Below are positions 17,851 to 27,793 of a DNA stretch of 64,000 nt, piece by piece. The notes under the pieces were generated by a model. That model did not search any database and was not told where the DNA came from. It saw only the letters and a program-made list of their open reading frames with translations. Where the stretch lies: the NCBI RefSeq assembly GCF_003259375.1, contig NZ_QLLN01000001.1:349360-413359 (forward strand). Reading direction: 5' to 3'. The stretch is from Arenibacter echinorum (GTDB taxonomy: Bacteria > Bacteroidota > Bacteroidia > Flavobacteriales > Flavobacteriaceae). The first letter of the stretch is position 1. Each line of letters opens with the position of its first letter. The position numbers were made by a program, and so were the translations under genes.

Positions 17851-20016
17851 GTGAAAATATATAGAAAAGTAATATTGACAACATTTTTATTAATGTTGGT
17901 GAGCATCAATGCAATTGCGCAAAAATTCACTACTCATTCCGTTAAAGCGGGTGAAACTTTGGAAAGTATCGCAAAAAGATACAATGTTAGCGAGCAAGGA
18001 ATATTAAATTACAACAAGGAGATAAAAAAAGGTCAAGCTTTAAGGGCCAATACCATCTTGGTAATACCAGCGTCCAACGGCGTGGCAGTAAAAAAAGATA
18101 GTGTTTCGGAAGTCAATACCTTATTGCAGGCCTTAAAAGGTGATGAGTCCGGTCTTCAACAACGGGAACCTATAGGTTATACCTCACATAAGACCAAAAG
18201 AAAGGAAACCTTGTTTGGTATTTCCAAACAGTACAATATTTCTGAGGATGATATTAAGCGTTACAACAAAGAGCTATATTCCGTTCAGTTGAAAAAGGGC
18301 ATGATTCTTAAGATACCCAAATATAAAAAGGTAGACCCTTCCGAAAAAGCATACATTGAAGATAATTATGAAATCTATACCGTACAACCTAAGGAAACAC
18401 GTTGGAGTATAGCCAATAAATACGGGATCACTATAGATAGTTTATTGGTGTTAAATCCTAAATTGTCCAAAATATCCGATTACCTTTCTTCTGGACAGGA
18501 GCTTCTATTGCCAAAGATATTGGGGAGTTCCATCAAGGATCAAGAAACCCAATTGTACAATTCATATACCGTTCCGGCCAAGCAAACTTTTTATAGTTTG
18601 GAGAAAAAATTTGGACTAACGGCCAACGAAATTATAGCCTTGAACCCTGAAATAAAAGAGAGGGGAGGGCTTAAGGAAGGTATGATACTGAGGATACCGG
18701 CGAAAAAGATGGAGACCGGTGAGGTCAATATTGAGAATTACAATTTTTATGAGGTGAAACCAAAACAAACAGAGTTTTCACTTACGCGTAAATTTGGTGT
18801 TACTTATACGGAATTATTGGAACTTAATCCAGAATTAAAAGATGGGTTAAAGGCGGGTATGGTCTTGAAACTGCCCAAGGCCCAGACAGGAAATTTTGAT
18901 GTAAAAAATGCACTTATCCTGGATAAGATCAACTTAAGGGACAGTGTCAATACATTAAACCGCCCAAAATTGGTATTTCTTTTACCGTTTAGATTGGATA
19001 GATTGGATTTAAACGATAATGCTGCCACCAAGAGTGCCATTGAGAATAGAAAAGATGTAAAATACAGTTTGGGACTCTATTCTGGGGCAATGGTTGCTTT
19101 AGATTCTATAGCCAAACTGGGAATCTCCGTAGATGTTAAAACATATGATACCCAATTGGACCTGAATCGCACCAAGGGTATTTTGCAAAAGGAAAATTTA
19201 ATTGGGGTATCGGCAATTTTTGGTCCCTTGGAGTCCCAATCCTTAAAAGAGGTAGCGCTGCAAGCTTCGGAATATGGAGTGCCCGTGGTAGCACCCTTAA
19301 CAGATAAGAGCGATTTAAGCTTGAACAATGTGTTTTTTGCCCTGCCTTCGGAAAAGGTAATGGCGGATCATATGATGACCTATGTTGAAGGATTAAGGAC
19401 AAAGGAAAATGTAATCATAATTGCAGATCAAAAGAACAAGCCTACGGAATCTGCTTTGTTAATGAAGTTTCCTGGGGCCAAAATAGTGGCTTTAAAGGAG
19501 GATCGAACGGTGGATATCGATAAAATCTCCAAGATACTTTCTTTGGAGACCGAGAACTGGGTGTTTTTGGAAACCGACCAGGCCAATGTGGTTTATCACG
19601 TAGGTTCTTTACTTAATTCATTGATAAGTGAGGATATTGGCATACGACTTTTTACAACAGACAAGAACAAGGCTTTTGACAGTGAGGTTGTTTCCTATTC
19701 CCATCTTTCCAATTTGAGGTTTACCTATCCTTCGGCTTCACGGGAAATTGGGGAGAATAGTTTTGTAAAATTATATAGAAAGAGATATGGGGCGGATCCG
19801 GATGCTTATGCAGTTCGTGGTTTTGACCTCACTTATGACCTACTTTTAAAATTGGCCTATAAAAGGGACTTGGTAAGTGCTTCCAAACTTGTTGGGGAGA
19901 CCGAATATGTGGGGAACAAATTTAACTTTAACAAAGACATCTCTTCCGGGTATTATAACAGGGCTTCTTATATTCTTGGATATGAGAATATGAATGTTAT
20001 TGAACTTAAAGACTGA
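17851..20016 (+). CDS. Exported protein with five LysM repeats and a PBP1-type ligand-binding domain
   Basis: The 721-residue protein begins at GTG and has a signal peptide (about 1-24). Five LysM repeats follow between about residues 25 and 345, each ending in an ILNYN/IKRYN/LLVLN/IIALN/LLELN-like motif. LysM binds peptidoglycan or chitin GlcNAc chains. Residues ~370-720 look like a type 1 periplasmic-binding fold (KLVFLLPFRLD, LGLYSGAMVALDSIAKLG, IFGPLESQSLKEVALQ, YAVRGFDLTYDLL), as in branched-chain amino acid receptors and LpoA. By analogy with LpoA it may regulate cell-wall synthesis, but that is inference. The gene is 5 nt upstream of an OsmC gene, so they are probably co-transcribed. 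Confidence 0.85.
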   Translation: MKIYRKVILTTFLLMLVSINAIAQKFTTHSVKAGETLESIAKRYNVSEQGILNYNKEIKKGQALRANTILVIPASNGVAVKKDSVSEVNTLLQALKGDESGLQQREPIGYTSHKTKRKETLFGISKQYNISEDDIKRYNKELYSVQLKKGMILKIPKYKKVDPSEKAYIEDNYEIYTVQPKETRWSIANKYGITIDSLLVLNPKLSKISDYLSSGQELLLPKILGSSIKDQETQLYNSYTVPAKQTFYSLEKKFGLTANEIIALNPEIKERGGLKEGMILRIPAKKMETGEVNIENYNFYEVKPKQTEFSLTRKFGVTYTELLELNPELKDGLKAGMVLKLPKAQTGNFDVKNALILDKINLRDSVNTLNRPKLVFLLPFRLDRLDLNDNAATKSAIENRKDVKYSLGLYSGAMVALDSIAKLGISVDVKTYDTQLDLNRTKGILQKENLIGVSAIFGPLESQSLKEVALQASEYGVPVVAPLTDKSDLSLNNVFFALPSEKVMADHMMTYVEGLRTKENVIIIADQKNKPTESALLMKFPGAKIVALKEDRTVDIDKISKILSLETENWVFLETDQANVVYHVGSLLNSLISEDIGIRLFTTDKNKAFDSEVVSYSHLSNLRFTYPSASREIGENSFVKLYRKRYGADPDAYAVRGFDLTYDLLLKLAYKRDLVSASKLVGETEYVGNKFNFNKDISSGYYNRASYILGYENMNVIELKD

Positions 20017-20021
20017 ATCCT

Positions 20022-20426
20022 ATGACCGCGAAAGTAATCTATACCGGTGGACTTAGAACAAACTGTGAACATATAAGATCTGGCAATTCCTTTATTACGG
20101 ATGCACCATTGGATAATCAAGGTTTGGGACAAGCATTTTCCCCTACGGACACTGTTGCCACAGGCTTGGCCAGTTGCATGTTTTCTGTTATGGGAATAAA
20201 GGCTAGGGGCTTGGAATTGGATTTGGAGAATTCCACTGCCGAAGTAATAAAGCATATGGAGGCCGATCCAAGGCGGATTACCAGGATAGATGTTAAATTT
20301 AATATGCCCAAGATAATTTCTGATAAACACAGAAAAATTTTGGAACATACGGCTCGTACCTGCCCCGTTCATTATAGTTTGCACCCAGACATCGTAAGGA
20401 ATATTACTTTCCAGTGGGATCTTTAA
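20022..20426 (+). CDS. OsmC family protein (peroxiredoxin-like)
   Basis: The 134-residue protein matches OsmC/Ohr thiol peroxidases. The two conserved cysteines are visible in LASCMFSVMG and ARTCPVHYSL. Such enzymes reduce organic hydroperoxides, usually with a lipoyl or dihydrolipoamide-linked reductant; lpdA is elsewhere in this window but not in the operon. It is cytosolic. It follows the LysM gene by 5 nt and overlaps the next gene by 13 nt, indicating one transcript. Confidence 0.88.
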   Translation: MTAKVIYTGGLRTNCEHIRSGNSFITDAPLDNQGLGQAFSPTDTVATGLASCMFSVMGIKARGLELDLENSTAEVIKHMEADPRRITRIDVKFNMPKIISDKHRKILEHTARTCPVHYSLHPDIVRNITFQWDL

Positions 20427-20944
20427 AAAAAGCAATATGGCTTTTTATGGGGCTTATGCTGCATTTGGGCTATGGCCAGGAAGAGGAAGTGGTTTTATGG
20501 ACCCCCACAGGAAAATTAGAGTGGTCCGATTTCAAGGGCAAGCCATCCAATATTTCCAATGCCGCGGCTATTACGGCCAGCGGTATCACCTACAGTTTTT
20601 CTGCTAAGGGAACCAAGGATAGAATGGAACTCGATTTCAAGGTGGACACCCATTTTTATCCGGATAAATCCTGGTACAAGACTAAATTGGCCAATCCGAT
20701 TATATTAAGCCATGAGCAATTACATTTTGATATATCCGAAGTGTACGCCCGAAATTTTAGGCAAATTTTGGCCAAGACCAAATTTACCAACAATGCAAAA
20801 TCTGAAGTAAAGGAGATATATAGGAATATACTTCGTGAGCTAAACGACTATCAGAACCAATATGATTCCGAAACCAACTTTTCCAGGGATACCGTTCAGC
20901 AATTAATTTGGAATAAAAAGATTAAAAAAGCCTTAAACAATTAA
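20414..20944 (+). CDS. DUF922-type putative secreted zinc protease
   Basis: The 176-residue protein starts at a GTG that overlaps the OsmC stop region by 13 nt; the next ATG (20447) would remove the basic residues of the signal peptide KKAIWLFMGLMLHLGYG. It has the motif LSHEQLHFDIS, resembling the HExxH-like centre of DUF922, a family of putative secreted metalloproteases, and the WSDFKGKP segment common in Bacteroidota members. Substrate unknown. Confidence 0.7.
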   Translation: MGSLKKAIWLFMGLMLHLGYGQEEEVVLWTPTGKLEWSDFKGKPSNISNAAAITASGITYSFSAKGTKDRMELDFKVDTHFYPDKSWYKTKLANPIILSHEQLHFDISEVYARNFRQILAKTKFTNNAKSEVKEIYRNILRELNDYQNQYDSETNFSRDTVQQLIWNKKIKKALNN

Positions 20945-20984
20945 AGGAGATTTTTTCAAATTCTCCTTTAATTGGATTTATTTC

Positions 20985-21854
20985 TTAAACGTCGCAAATG
21001 GTAACCCCTTCGTTTAGGGCGGCTATTTTATCGTCCCAAGTGGGGATAAATTCTTGCGCCACATGTCCTTTGTAGCCTGTGGCCAAAATAGCCTTCATTA
21101 TTGCCGGATAATATAATTCCTGGGTTTCGTTTATTTCATTTCGTCCAGGATTGCCTCCGGTATGGTAATGTCCAAAGTACGAATGGTAGTCTTGGATGTT
21201 ACGAATAATATCGCCCTCCATAATCTGCATATGGTAAATGTCATAAAGCAGTTTAAAATTGTTGGATCCCAATTTTTTGCACAATTCCACGCCCCATTCA
21301 GTGTGGTCGCACATATAATCTTCGTGGTTCACCTTGGAATTCAATAACTCCATTTGTATTATCACTCCGTGTTTTTCGGCTAGCGGCATAATCTTCTTTA
21401 ATCCGTCCACACAGTTTTGTAACCCAATAGCATCATCCATTCCCCTTCGATTGCCGCTAAAGCAGATAAGATTGGTATAGCCCGCTGCTGCCACCTTGGG
21501 AATCATTTCCGTGTAATTTTTAATCAAAGTCTCATGATATTTCGGGTCGTTCCATCCTTCCGTAAGGCTTATTTCGGCCCCGTTGCACATGGAGGAATTA
21601 ATATTGTACTTTTTAAGCAATGGCCAGTCTTTTGGACCAATAAGGTCAATGCTTTTTACGCCCAGGTCGTTTAGTGACTTTAAAAAATCTTCTAGCGGAA
21701 TGCTCCCATAACACCAGTAGCAAACACTGTGGTTAATGTTGTTTTTTAATTTGGACTCTTCTTTTTTGTTTGGCTCCATTGCATTTCCAGTTTTGTATGC
21801 CAGCATGCCAACCGATGCCGCTGCTGAGGTTCCTATAAATGTTCTTCGTTTCAT
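20985..21854 (-). CDS. TIM-barrel sugar isomerase/epimerase, hydroxypyruvate isomerase-like, Tat-exported
   Basis: The 289-residue protein has an N-terminal MKRRTFIGTSAAASVGMLA, a Tat-type signal, followed by an AP-endonuclease-2-type TIM barrel. Metal ligands typical of this group appear as IQMELLNSK, LLYDIYHMQIMEGD, YFGHYHTGGNPGRNE and HVAQEFIP, close to hydroxypyruvate isomerase. The likely reaction is isomerisation or epimerisation of a keto sugar. Export of such an enzyme is common in Bacteroidota. No sugar-utilisation genes flank it, so the substrate is open. Confidence 0.82.
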   Translation of the reverse strand: MKRRTFIGTSAAASVGMLAYKTGNAMEPNKKEESKLKNNINHSVCYWCYGSIPLEDFLKSLNDLGVKSIDLIGPKDWPLLKKYNINSSMCNGAEISLTEGWNDPKYHETLIKNYTEMIPKVAAAGYTNLICFSGNRRGMDDAIGLQNCVDGLKKIMPLAEKHGVIIQMELLNSKVNHEDYMCDHTEWGVELCKKLGSNNFKLLYDIYHMQIMEGDIIRNIQDYHSYFGHYHTGGNPGRNEINETQELYYPAIMKAILATGYKGHVAQEFIPTWDDKIAALNEGVTICDV

Positions 21855-22170
21855 CTGTTCTATTTTATTTTTTTATTGAAGGTACTATATGGATCGCTTT
21901 AGCACTTTCCTTGTGTATTTATCGGGCCTGAGGTGTACTACAATCTTTCCTCTGGGTTGCCCATTGTATTATTTTGGATATATCCATGGATAATGCGCAA
22001 TTCTTTATAAATGTAAATCGTACGTGTATAAAGATAGGTGATTTGTCTTAAAAGTACGAAATTTCGAAATAGAAAGTTCAAAATGGGCTTGGGGTATATT
22101 AGTAAATAGATTTCAATCAAAAACTTGGGATGCGTTCCCTAAGATGGTATATTTGGGTAGAATCTGTAGT
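21855..22170. other. 316-bp divergent spacer
   Basis: This spacer lies between the minus-strand isomerase gene and the DUF3820 gene. It is AT-rich with no recognisable ORF or RNA. Its only readable signal is the DUF3820 promoter at 22124-22155. Confidence 0.5.
22124..22155 (+). promoter_or_regulatory. Promoter of the DUF3820 gene (CTTG - 20 nt - TATATTTG)
   Basis: A one-mismatch -33 element (CTTG, 22124-22127) and an exact -7 box TATATTTG (22148-22155) are separated by 20 nt, the Bacteroidota spacing. It lies before the ATG at 22171 and would cut into a longer reading from 22144, which argues for the shorter start. Confidence 0.6.
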
Positions 22171-22404
22171 ATGAATGTAGTTCCGGACAAGAGACAATTA
22201 ATAGAATTGGCACATTATAGAATGCCATTTGGTAAATTTAAGGGAAGATATTTGGTGGAACTGCCCGAACCTTATTTGGTATGGTTTCAACAAAGCGGAT
22301 TTCCAGAGGGAAAGCTGGGAAATTTGTTGCGGGCCATGCTGGAAATTAAAATTAACGGACTTGAGGGCCTAATTCGTAAAATTCAAAAAGATTTTCCCCA
22401 ATAA
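22171..22404 (+). CDS. DUF3820 family protein
   Basis: This 77-residue small protein has the DUF3820 signature MPFGKFKGRYLVELPEPYL and WFQQSGFPEGKLG. The family is short, cytosolic and of unknown function; it is sometimes linked to nucleic-acid enzymes because similar modules occur in exonucleases. I chose the ATG at 22171 because the promoter box lies between 22144 and it. It sits 63 nt upstream of pyrG with its own promoter in between. Confidence 0.8.
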   Translation: MNVVPDKRQLIELAHYRMPFGKFKGRYLVELPEPYLVWFQQSGFPEGKLGNLLRAMLEIKINGLEGLIRKIQKDFPQ

Positions 22405-22430
22405 TACCCGTGAATTGTGATAGCAATTCG

Positions 22431-22438
22431 TATTTTTG
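22431..22438 (+). promoter_or_regulatory. -7 box (TATTTTTG) upstream of pyrG
   Basis: TATTTTTG is an exact consensus match 29 nt before the pyrG ATG. No convincing -33 element was seen. Confidence 0.5.
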
Positions 22439-22461
22439 CTCGCGTTACGAATTCAACCTAA

Positions 22462-24093
<1,632 letters not shown>

Positions 24094-24104
24094 ACTAGTG
24101 CCAG

Positions 24105-24138
24105 TTTGGCATATATCACCCAATTGGGCATATATTTG
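24105..24138 (+). promoter_or_regulatory. yidC promoter (TTTG - 22 nt - TATATTTG)
   Basis: A perfect -33 TTTG (24105-24108) and a perfect -7 TATATTTG (24131-24138) are 22 nt apart, fitting the Bacteroidota sigma-A consensus. The ATG is 75 nt downstream. Confidence 0.65.
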
Positions 24139-24212
24139 CAAGCTGATTTAATTCGCTGGGAACGTAGTTGTTGTTTGTATCCCTGCCGATAATATTTTAA
24201 ATTAAACTTTAG

Positions 24213-26069
24213 ATGGAGGAAAAGAAATTGGATATTAATACCATTATCGGTTTTGTGCTGATTTTTGGTATTCTTATTTTTATGTTTTGGCAGAACCAGC
24301 CAACACCGGAAGAGCTGGAAGCACAGAAGGCAAAACAAGAGCAGCTGGAAGCCGCTGAAATGCAAAAAGCCAATGCTCCCAATGAAGAGATTGCCCAACC
24401 CAAAACAATCGATCTACAAGATTCAACAGCGGTGGCAAGCTACAAAAGTGCCTTAGGTGCCTTTGGATATACGGCTCCTTCAGAAGGAACCACAGTATTG
24501 GAGAACGATGTGGTTTATTTGGAAATAAGCAACAAGGGAGGCCAGATTATCGAGGCGAGAATGAAAGGTTACGTAACCTATGATTCCATTCCAGTTTATT
24601 TGATAAAAGACGGCAATGCCAATTTTGCACTTAATTTTAGTACTTCGGACAATAGGGTTTTAAATACAAACGATCTATATTTTGAACCCACTCTTTCCAA
24701 ATCTGGTGAGAATCAGGTGCTGTCCATGAAAGCCAAAGTGGCATCGGATAAGTTCTTGGAATATCGCTACGAAATGAAACCTGACGAATACCTGATTGGT
24801 TTTACAGTGCGCTCTCAAGGCTTAAATGGCATCGTAAATAGTTCCAAGCCCATTGATTTGGATTGGAAGATGAAGTCGATCCGCCATTCCAAAAGTATCC
24901 AATATGAAAATAGATATACCAGGGTTACCTATAACCACGATGGTGACAAAATAAGTAAATTATCCGAAGGCAGTGAGGATGAGGAAACGGAAGTGGATAT
25001 AAAATGGATTTCTTACAGACAGCATTTCTTTAGTTCTATTCTTACTTATGCCAATAAGTTTAAAACGGCCAAATTGAATTCTGTAAATTTAGTGGAGGAG
25101 GAAAGTCACACCCAACAATTTACCAAGGAGTTCGCGGCCGAGGTGCCTTTGGAGCTGCAGGGCGGTGAGTTTGCCTATAATTTTAATTGGTACTACGGAC
25201 CAACAGATGTAAAGGTATTGGCGCAGTACAAGGAATTGGGACTGGAAGATTCCATTCCTTTTGGCTGGGGAATTTTTGGATGGATCAACAGATATATCTT
25301 TACCCCGGTATATACTTTCCTAAGTTCGTTCCTACCTTTTGGTATTGCCATTGTAGTCATGACCATTTTGGTAAGACTTATAATGTCGCCAGCTACCTAT
25401 AAGTCCTACTTGTCTCAAGCCAAAATGAAGGTGTTGAAACCTGAAATTACCGAGCTTAATGAGAAGTTCAAGGACAATGCCATGAAAAAGCAACAGGAAA
25501 CTATGAAATTGTATAATAAGGCCGGGGTAAGCCCTATGAGTGGTTGTGTGCCTGCTCTGTTGCAGATGCCGATATTCTACGCCCTTTTTATGTTTTTCCC
25601 AACTTCCTTTGCGTTGAGACAGAAACCGTTTTTGTGGGCAGATGACCTTTCTTCCTATGATGCTATAGCGCAATTGCCATTTACCATTCCATTTTATGGG
25701 GATCATGTAAGCTTGTTTCCTATTTTGGCCTCTGTTGCCATATTCTTTTATATGATGATGACCACTGGGCAGAATATGCAGACGCAACCAGGAATGCCCA
25801 ATATGAAATTTATAATGTATTTGTCCCCCTTGATGATGTTGGTTTTCTTTAACAACTATGCAAGTGGACTAAGTTTGTATTATTTTGTGTCTAACTTGAT
25901 TACCATTTTTATAATGCTGGCCATCAAGAATTTCATTTTGGACGAGGACAAGATCCACGCCCAGATACAAGAGAATAAAAAGAAGCCTAAGAAGGAAAAT
26001 AAGTTTCAGAAAAAGATGCGCGAGATGATGGAGCAGGCCGAGGAGCAGAAAAAAATAGGGAAGAAATAA
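24213..26069 (+). CDS. yidC: Membrane protein insertase YidC
   Basis: The 618-residue protein has an N-terminal anchor (IIGFVLIFGILIFMFWQNQ), a large periplasmic beta-sandwich domain (~70-340) and the conserved C-terminal five-TM core (YTFLSSFLPFGIAIVVM, SPMSGCVPALLQMPIFYALF, NNYASGLSLYYFVSN). It inserts proteins into the inner membrane alone or with SecYEG. The tail is highly basic, ending in KKIGKK. Length is typical for Gram-negative YidC. A terminator follows at 26096. Confidence 0.97.
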   Translation: MEEKKLDINTIIGFVLIFGILIFMFWQNQPTPEELEAQKAKQEQLEAAEMQKANAPNEEIAQPKTIDLQDSTAVASYKSALGAFGYTAPSEGTTVLENDVVYLEISNKGGQIIEARMKGYVTYDSIPVYLIKDGNANFALNFSTSDNRVLNTNDLYFEPTLSKSGENQVLSMKAKVASDKFLEYRYEMKPDEYLIGFTVRSQGLNGIVNSSKPIDLDWKMKSIRHSKSIQYENRYTRVTYNHDGDKISKLSEGSEDEETEVDIKWISYRQHFFSSILTYANKFKTAKLNSVNLVEEESHTQQFTKEFAAEVPLELQGGEFAYNFNWYYGPTDVKVLAQYKELGLEDSIPFGWGIFGWINRYIFTPVYTFLSSFLPFGIAIVVMTILVRLIMSPATYKSYLSQAKMKVLKPEITELNEKFKDNAMKKQQETMKLYNKAGVSPMSGCVPALLQMPIFYALFMFFPTSFALRQKPFLWADDLSSYDAIAQLPFTIPFYGDHVSLFPILASVAIFFYMMMTTGQNMQTQPGMPNMKFIMYLSPLMMLVFFNNYASGLSLYYFVSNLITIFIMLAIKNFILDEDKIHAQIQENKKKPKKENKFQKKMREMMEQAEEQKKIGKK

Positions 26070-26095
26070 GTCTAGATTTTCTTAACATACGATTA

Positions 26096-26125
26096 AAGTG
26101 CTTGAATTTTTTCAAGCACTTTTTT
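26096..26125 (+). terminator. Intrinsic terminator of yidC
   Basis: An 11-bp perfect stem (AAGTGCTTGAA / TTCAAGCACTT) with a TTTT loop and a T-tract lies 27 nt after the yidC stop. Confidence 0.9.
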
Positions 26126-26282
26126 ATGGACATAATCCACGGTTCTGAAACGGGAACCCAAATACCACTGAAATTTAATTGGTTTGTATACCTAGTGCCG
26201 TTTAATGGCCTTTTCAGGATGGTAATGAGGTAATTGATGCTTTTGAAGAGGAAGATTGACGTACTGGGATAATTATAAAAAC

Positions 26283-26312
26283 AAAAACCCCGGCCAGATG
26301 GTCGGGGTTTTT
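26283..26312. terminator. Second, bidirectional-type hairpin after yidC
   Basis: A 13-bp stem (AAAAACCCCGGCC / GGTCGGGGTTTTT, one G-U pair) with an AGAT tetraloop, A-tract on the left and T-tract on the right, works in either orientation. No annotated gene ends next to it. Confidence 0.75.
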
Positions 26313-26531
26313 AGCATTGATTTGGTTTAGTTTGGTAAGTTTTGGGTTCCCAAAGATTGTGCTTTTTTAAGCTGTATAAAACTAATAGTTGTAAAGTGGT
26401 CTTTTTAGTATGCTAAAGTGGCTTCTTTTGATGTATGGGTATTTTTTTGAATATAATTTTCAATCTTTCAGGTGGACGGTTATTCAATTTTAGTTGGATT
26501 ATATTTATAAGGCGGGCAAAATCCAATTTTG

Positions 26532-26539
26532 TATTTTTG
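26532..26539 (+). promoter_or_regulatory. -7 box (TATTTTTG) upstream of mnmA
   Basis: TATTTTTG is an exact TAnnTTTG match 62 nt before the mnmA ATG. It probably drives mnmA and the two genes behind it. Confidence 0.5.
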
Positions 26540-26601
26540 CATATTAAGTGTAAGCCATAAATGGTTTGCAGCGACCAAGGGTAAACAATAAATAATTACA
26601 G

Positions 26602-27792
26602 ATGCAAAAGGTGGTAGTTGGACTTTCCGGCGGTGTGGATTCCAGTGTTACGGCATATCTATTAAAGGAACAAGGGTATGAAGTTATTGGCCTATTTATG
26701 AAAAATTGGCATGACGATTCCGTGACCATTTCCAAGGAATGCCCTTGGTTGGAGGATAGCAATGATGCCCTTATAGTTGCCGAGAAGTTGGGAATACCCT
26801 TTCAAACGGTAGATTTAAGTGCCCAGTACAAAGAACGTATTGTGGATTATATGTTCAGGGAATACGAGAAAGGGAGAACACCAAATCCTGATGTGCTTTG
26901 TAACAGGGAAATAAAGTTTGATGTGTTTATGAAAATTGCCATGCAGTTGGGAGCAGACTTTGTGGCAACAGGACACTATTGTAGAAAGGGCGTTATTATA
27001 AATGAGGACGGAACGGAAACGTATCAGTTGCTTGCCGGTGCGGACGGAAATAAGGATCAATCCTATTTTTTATGCCAGCTATCCCAAGAACAACTTGCCA
27101 AAACCTTATTCCCCATAGGTGAATTACAGAAGCCTGAAGTGCGGAAAATTGCAGCGGAAAATGACTTGATTACTGCCGATAAAAAGGATTCCCAAGGTCT
27201 TTGCTTTATTGGGAAGGTGCGTTTGCCAGAATTTCTTCAACAGAAGTTAAGGCCCAAAAAAGGGGTAATTGTGGAAGTGCCGGCGGTATTGGAGCAGTAT
27301 GGGAGTGCCCTTCCCCAGTTTAATTCCAAATTGGAGGAATTGGCCTATTACGCAGAAAAACCTCACTATGACCCAACCGATGGGAAGGTGGTAGGGGAGC
27401 ACCAAGGTGCCCACTATTTTACAAAAGGACAGCGCAAGGGATTAGATGTAGGGGGTACCAAAGAACCTTTGTTCGTAATTGAAACCGATGTTGACCAAAA
27501 TGTAATCTATACCGGTCAAGGGAAGAGTCACCCAGGACTTTACCGTAGGACCTTATTTGTAAGCAATGATGAATTGCATTGGGTACGCACGGATTTGGCA
27601 TTGGAAGTAGACCAGACTATGGAGGTTATGGCCAGGATAAGATACCGTCAACCTTTGCAAAAGGCGACTATTTACAAGGTGGATGCCGGTTTGTATGTAG
27701 ATTTTGTTGAAAAACAATCTGCTATTACGGAAGGGCAATTTGTTGCCTGGTATATTGGAGAGGAACTGGTTGGGTCTGGTGTAATCTCTTAA
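26602..27792 (+). CDS. mnmA: tRNA-specific 2-thiouridylase MnmA
   Basis: MnmA puts the 2-thio group on U34 of Lys, Glu and Gln tRNAs. The 396-residue protein has the PP-loop [15 protein letters not shown] and both catalytic cysteines, in [12 protein letters not shown] and GLCFIGKV. The C-terminal beta-barrel ([16 protein letters not shown]) is complete. It is cytosolic. The next gene begins 1 nt after its stop, so translation is probably coupled. Confidence 0.95.
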   Translation: MQKVVVGLSGGVDSSVTAYLLKEQGYEVIGLFMKNWHDDSVTISKECPWLEDSNDALIVAEKLGIPFQTVDLSAQYKERIVDYMFREYEKGRTPNPDVLCNREIKFDVFMKIAMQLGADFVATGHYCRKGVIINEDGTETYQLLAGADGNKDQSYFLCQLSQEQLAKTLFPIGELQKPEVRKIAAENDLITADKKDSQGLCFIGKVRLPEFLQQKLRPKKGVIVEVPAVLEQYGSALPQFNSKLEELAYYAEKPHYDPTDGKVVGEHQGAHYFTKGQRKGLDVGGTKEPLFVIETDVDQNVIYTGQGKSHPGLYRRTLFVSNDELHWVRTDLALEVDQTMEVMARIRYRQPLQKATIYKVDAGLYVDFVEKQSAITEGQFVAWYIGEELVGSGVIS

Positions 27793-27793
27793 A

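Larger units (their letters stand above)
26070..26601. other. 532-bp spacer with two terminator hairpins and no clear gene
   Basis: The yidC terminator (26096-26125) is followed by a 157-bp segment and then a second strong hairpin (26283-26312), then AT-rich DNA and the mnmA promoter box (26532). A 35-codon frame from 26126 to 26233 begins in the T-tract of the first terminator and has no supporting signal. The segment between the hairpins may encode a small RNA. Confidence 0.5.

Noticed and set aside
19968-20435. 155-codon frame antisense to the OsmC gene
   Set aside because: It overlaps a well-supported OsmC gene completely and shows no family motifs.
26126-26233. 35-codon frame after the yidC terminator
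   Set aside because: It begins in the T-tract of the terminator, has no promoter or ribosome-binding signal, and no recognisable product.
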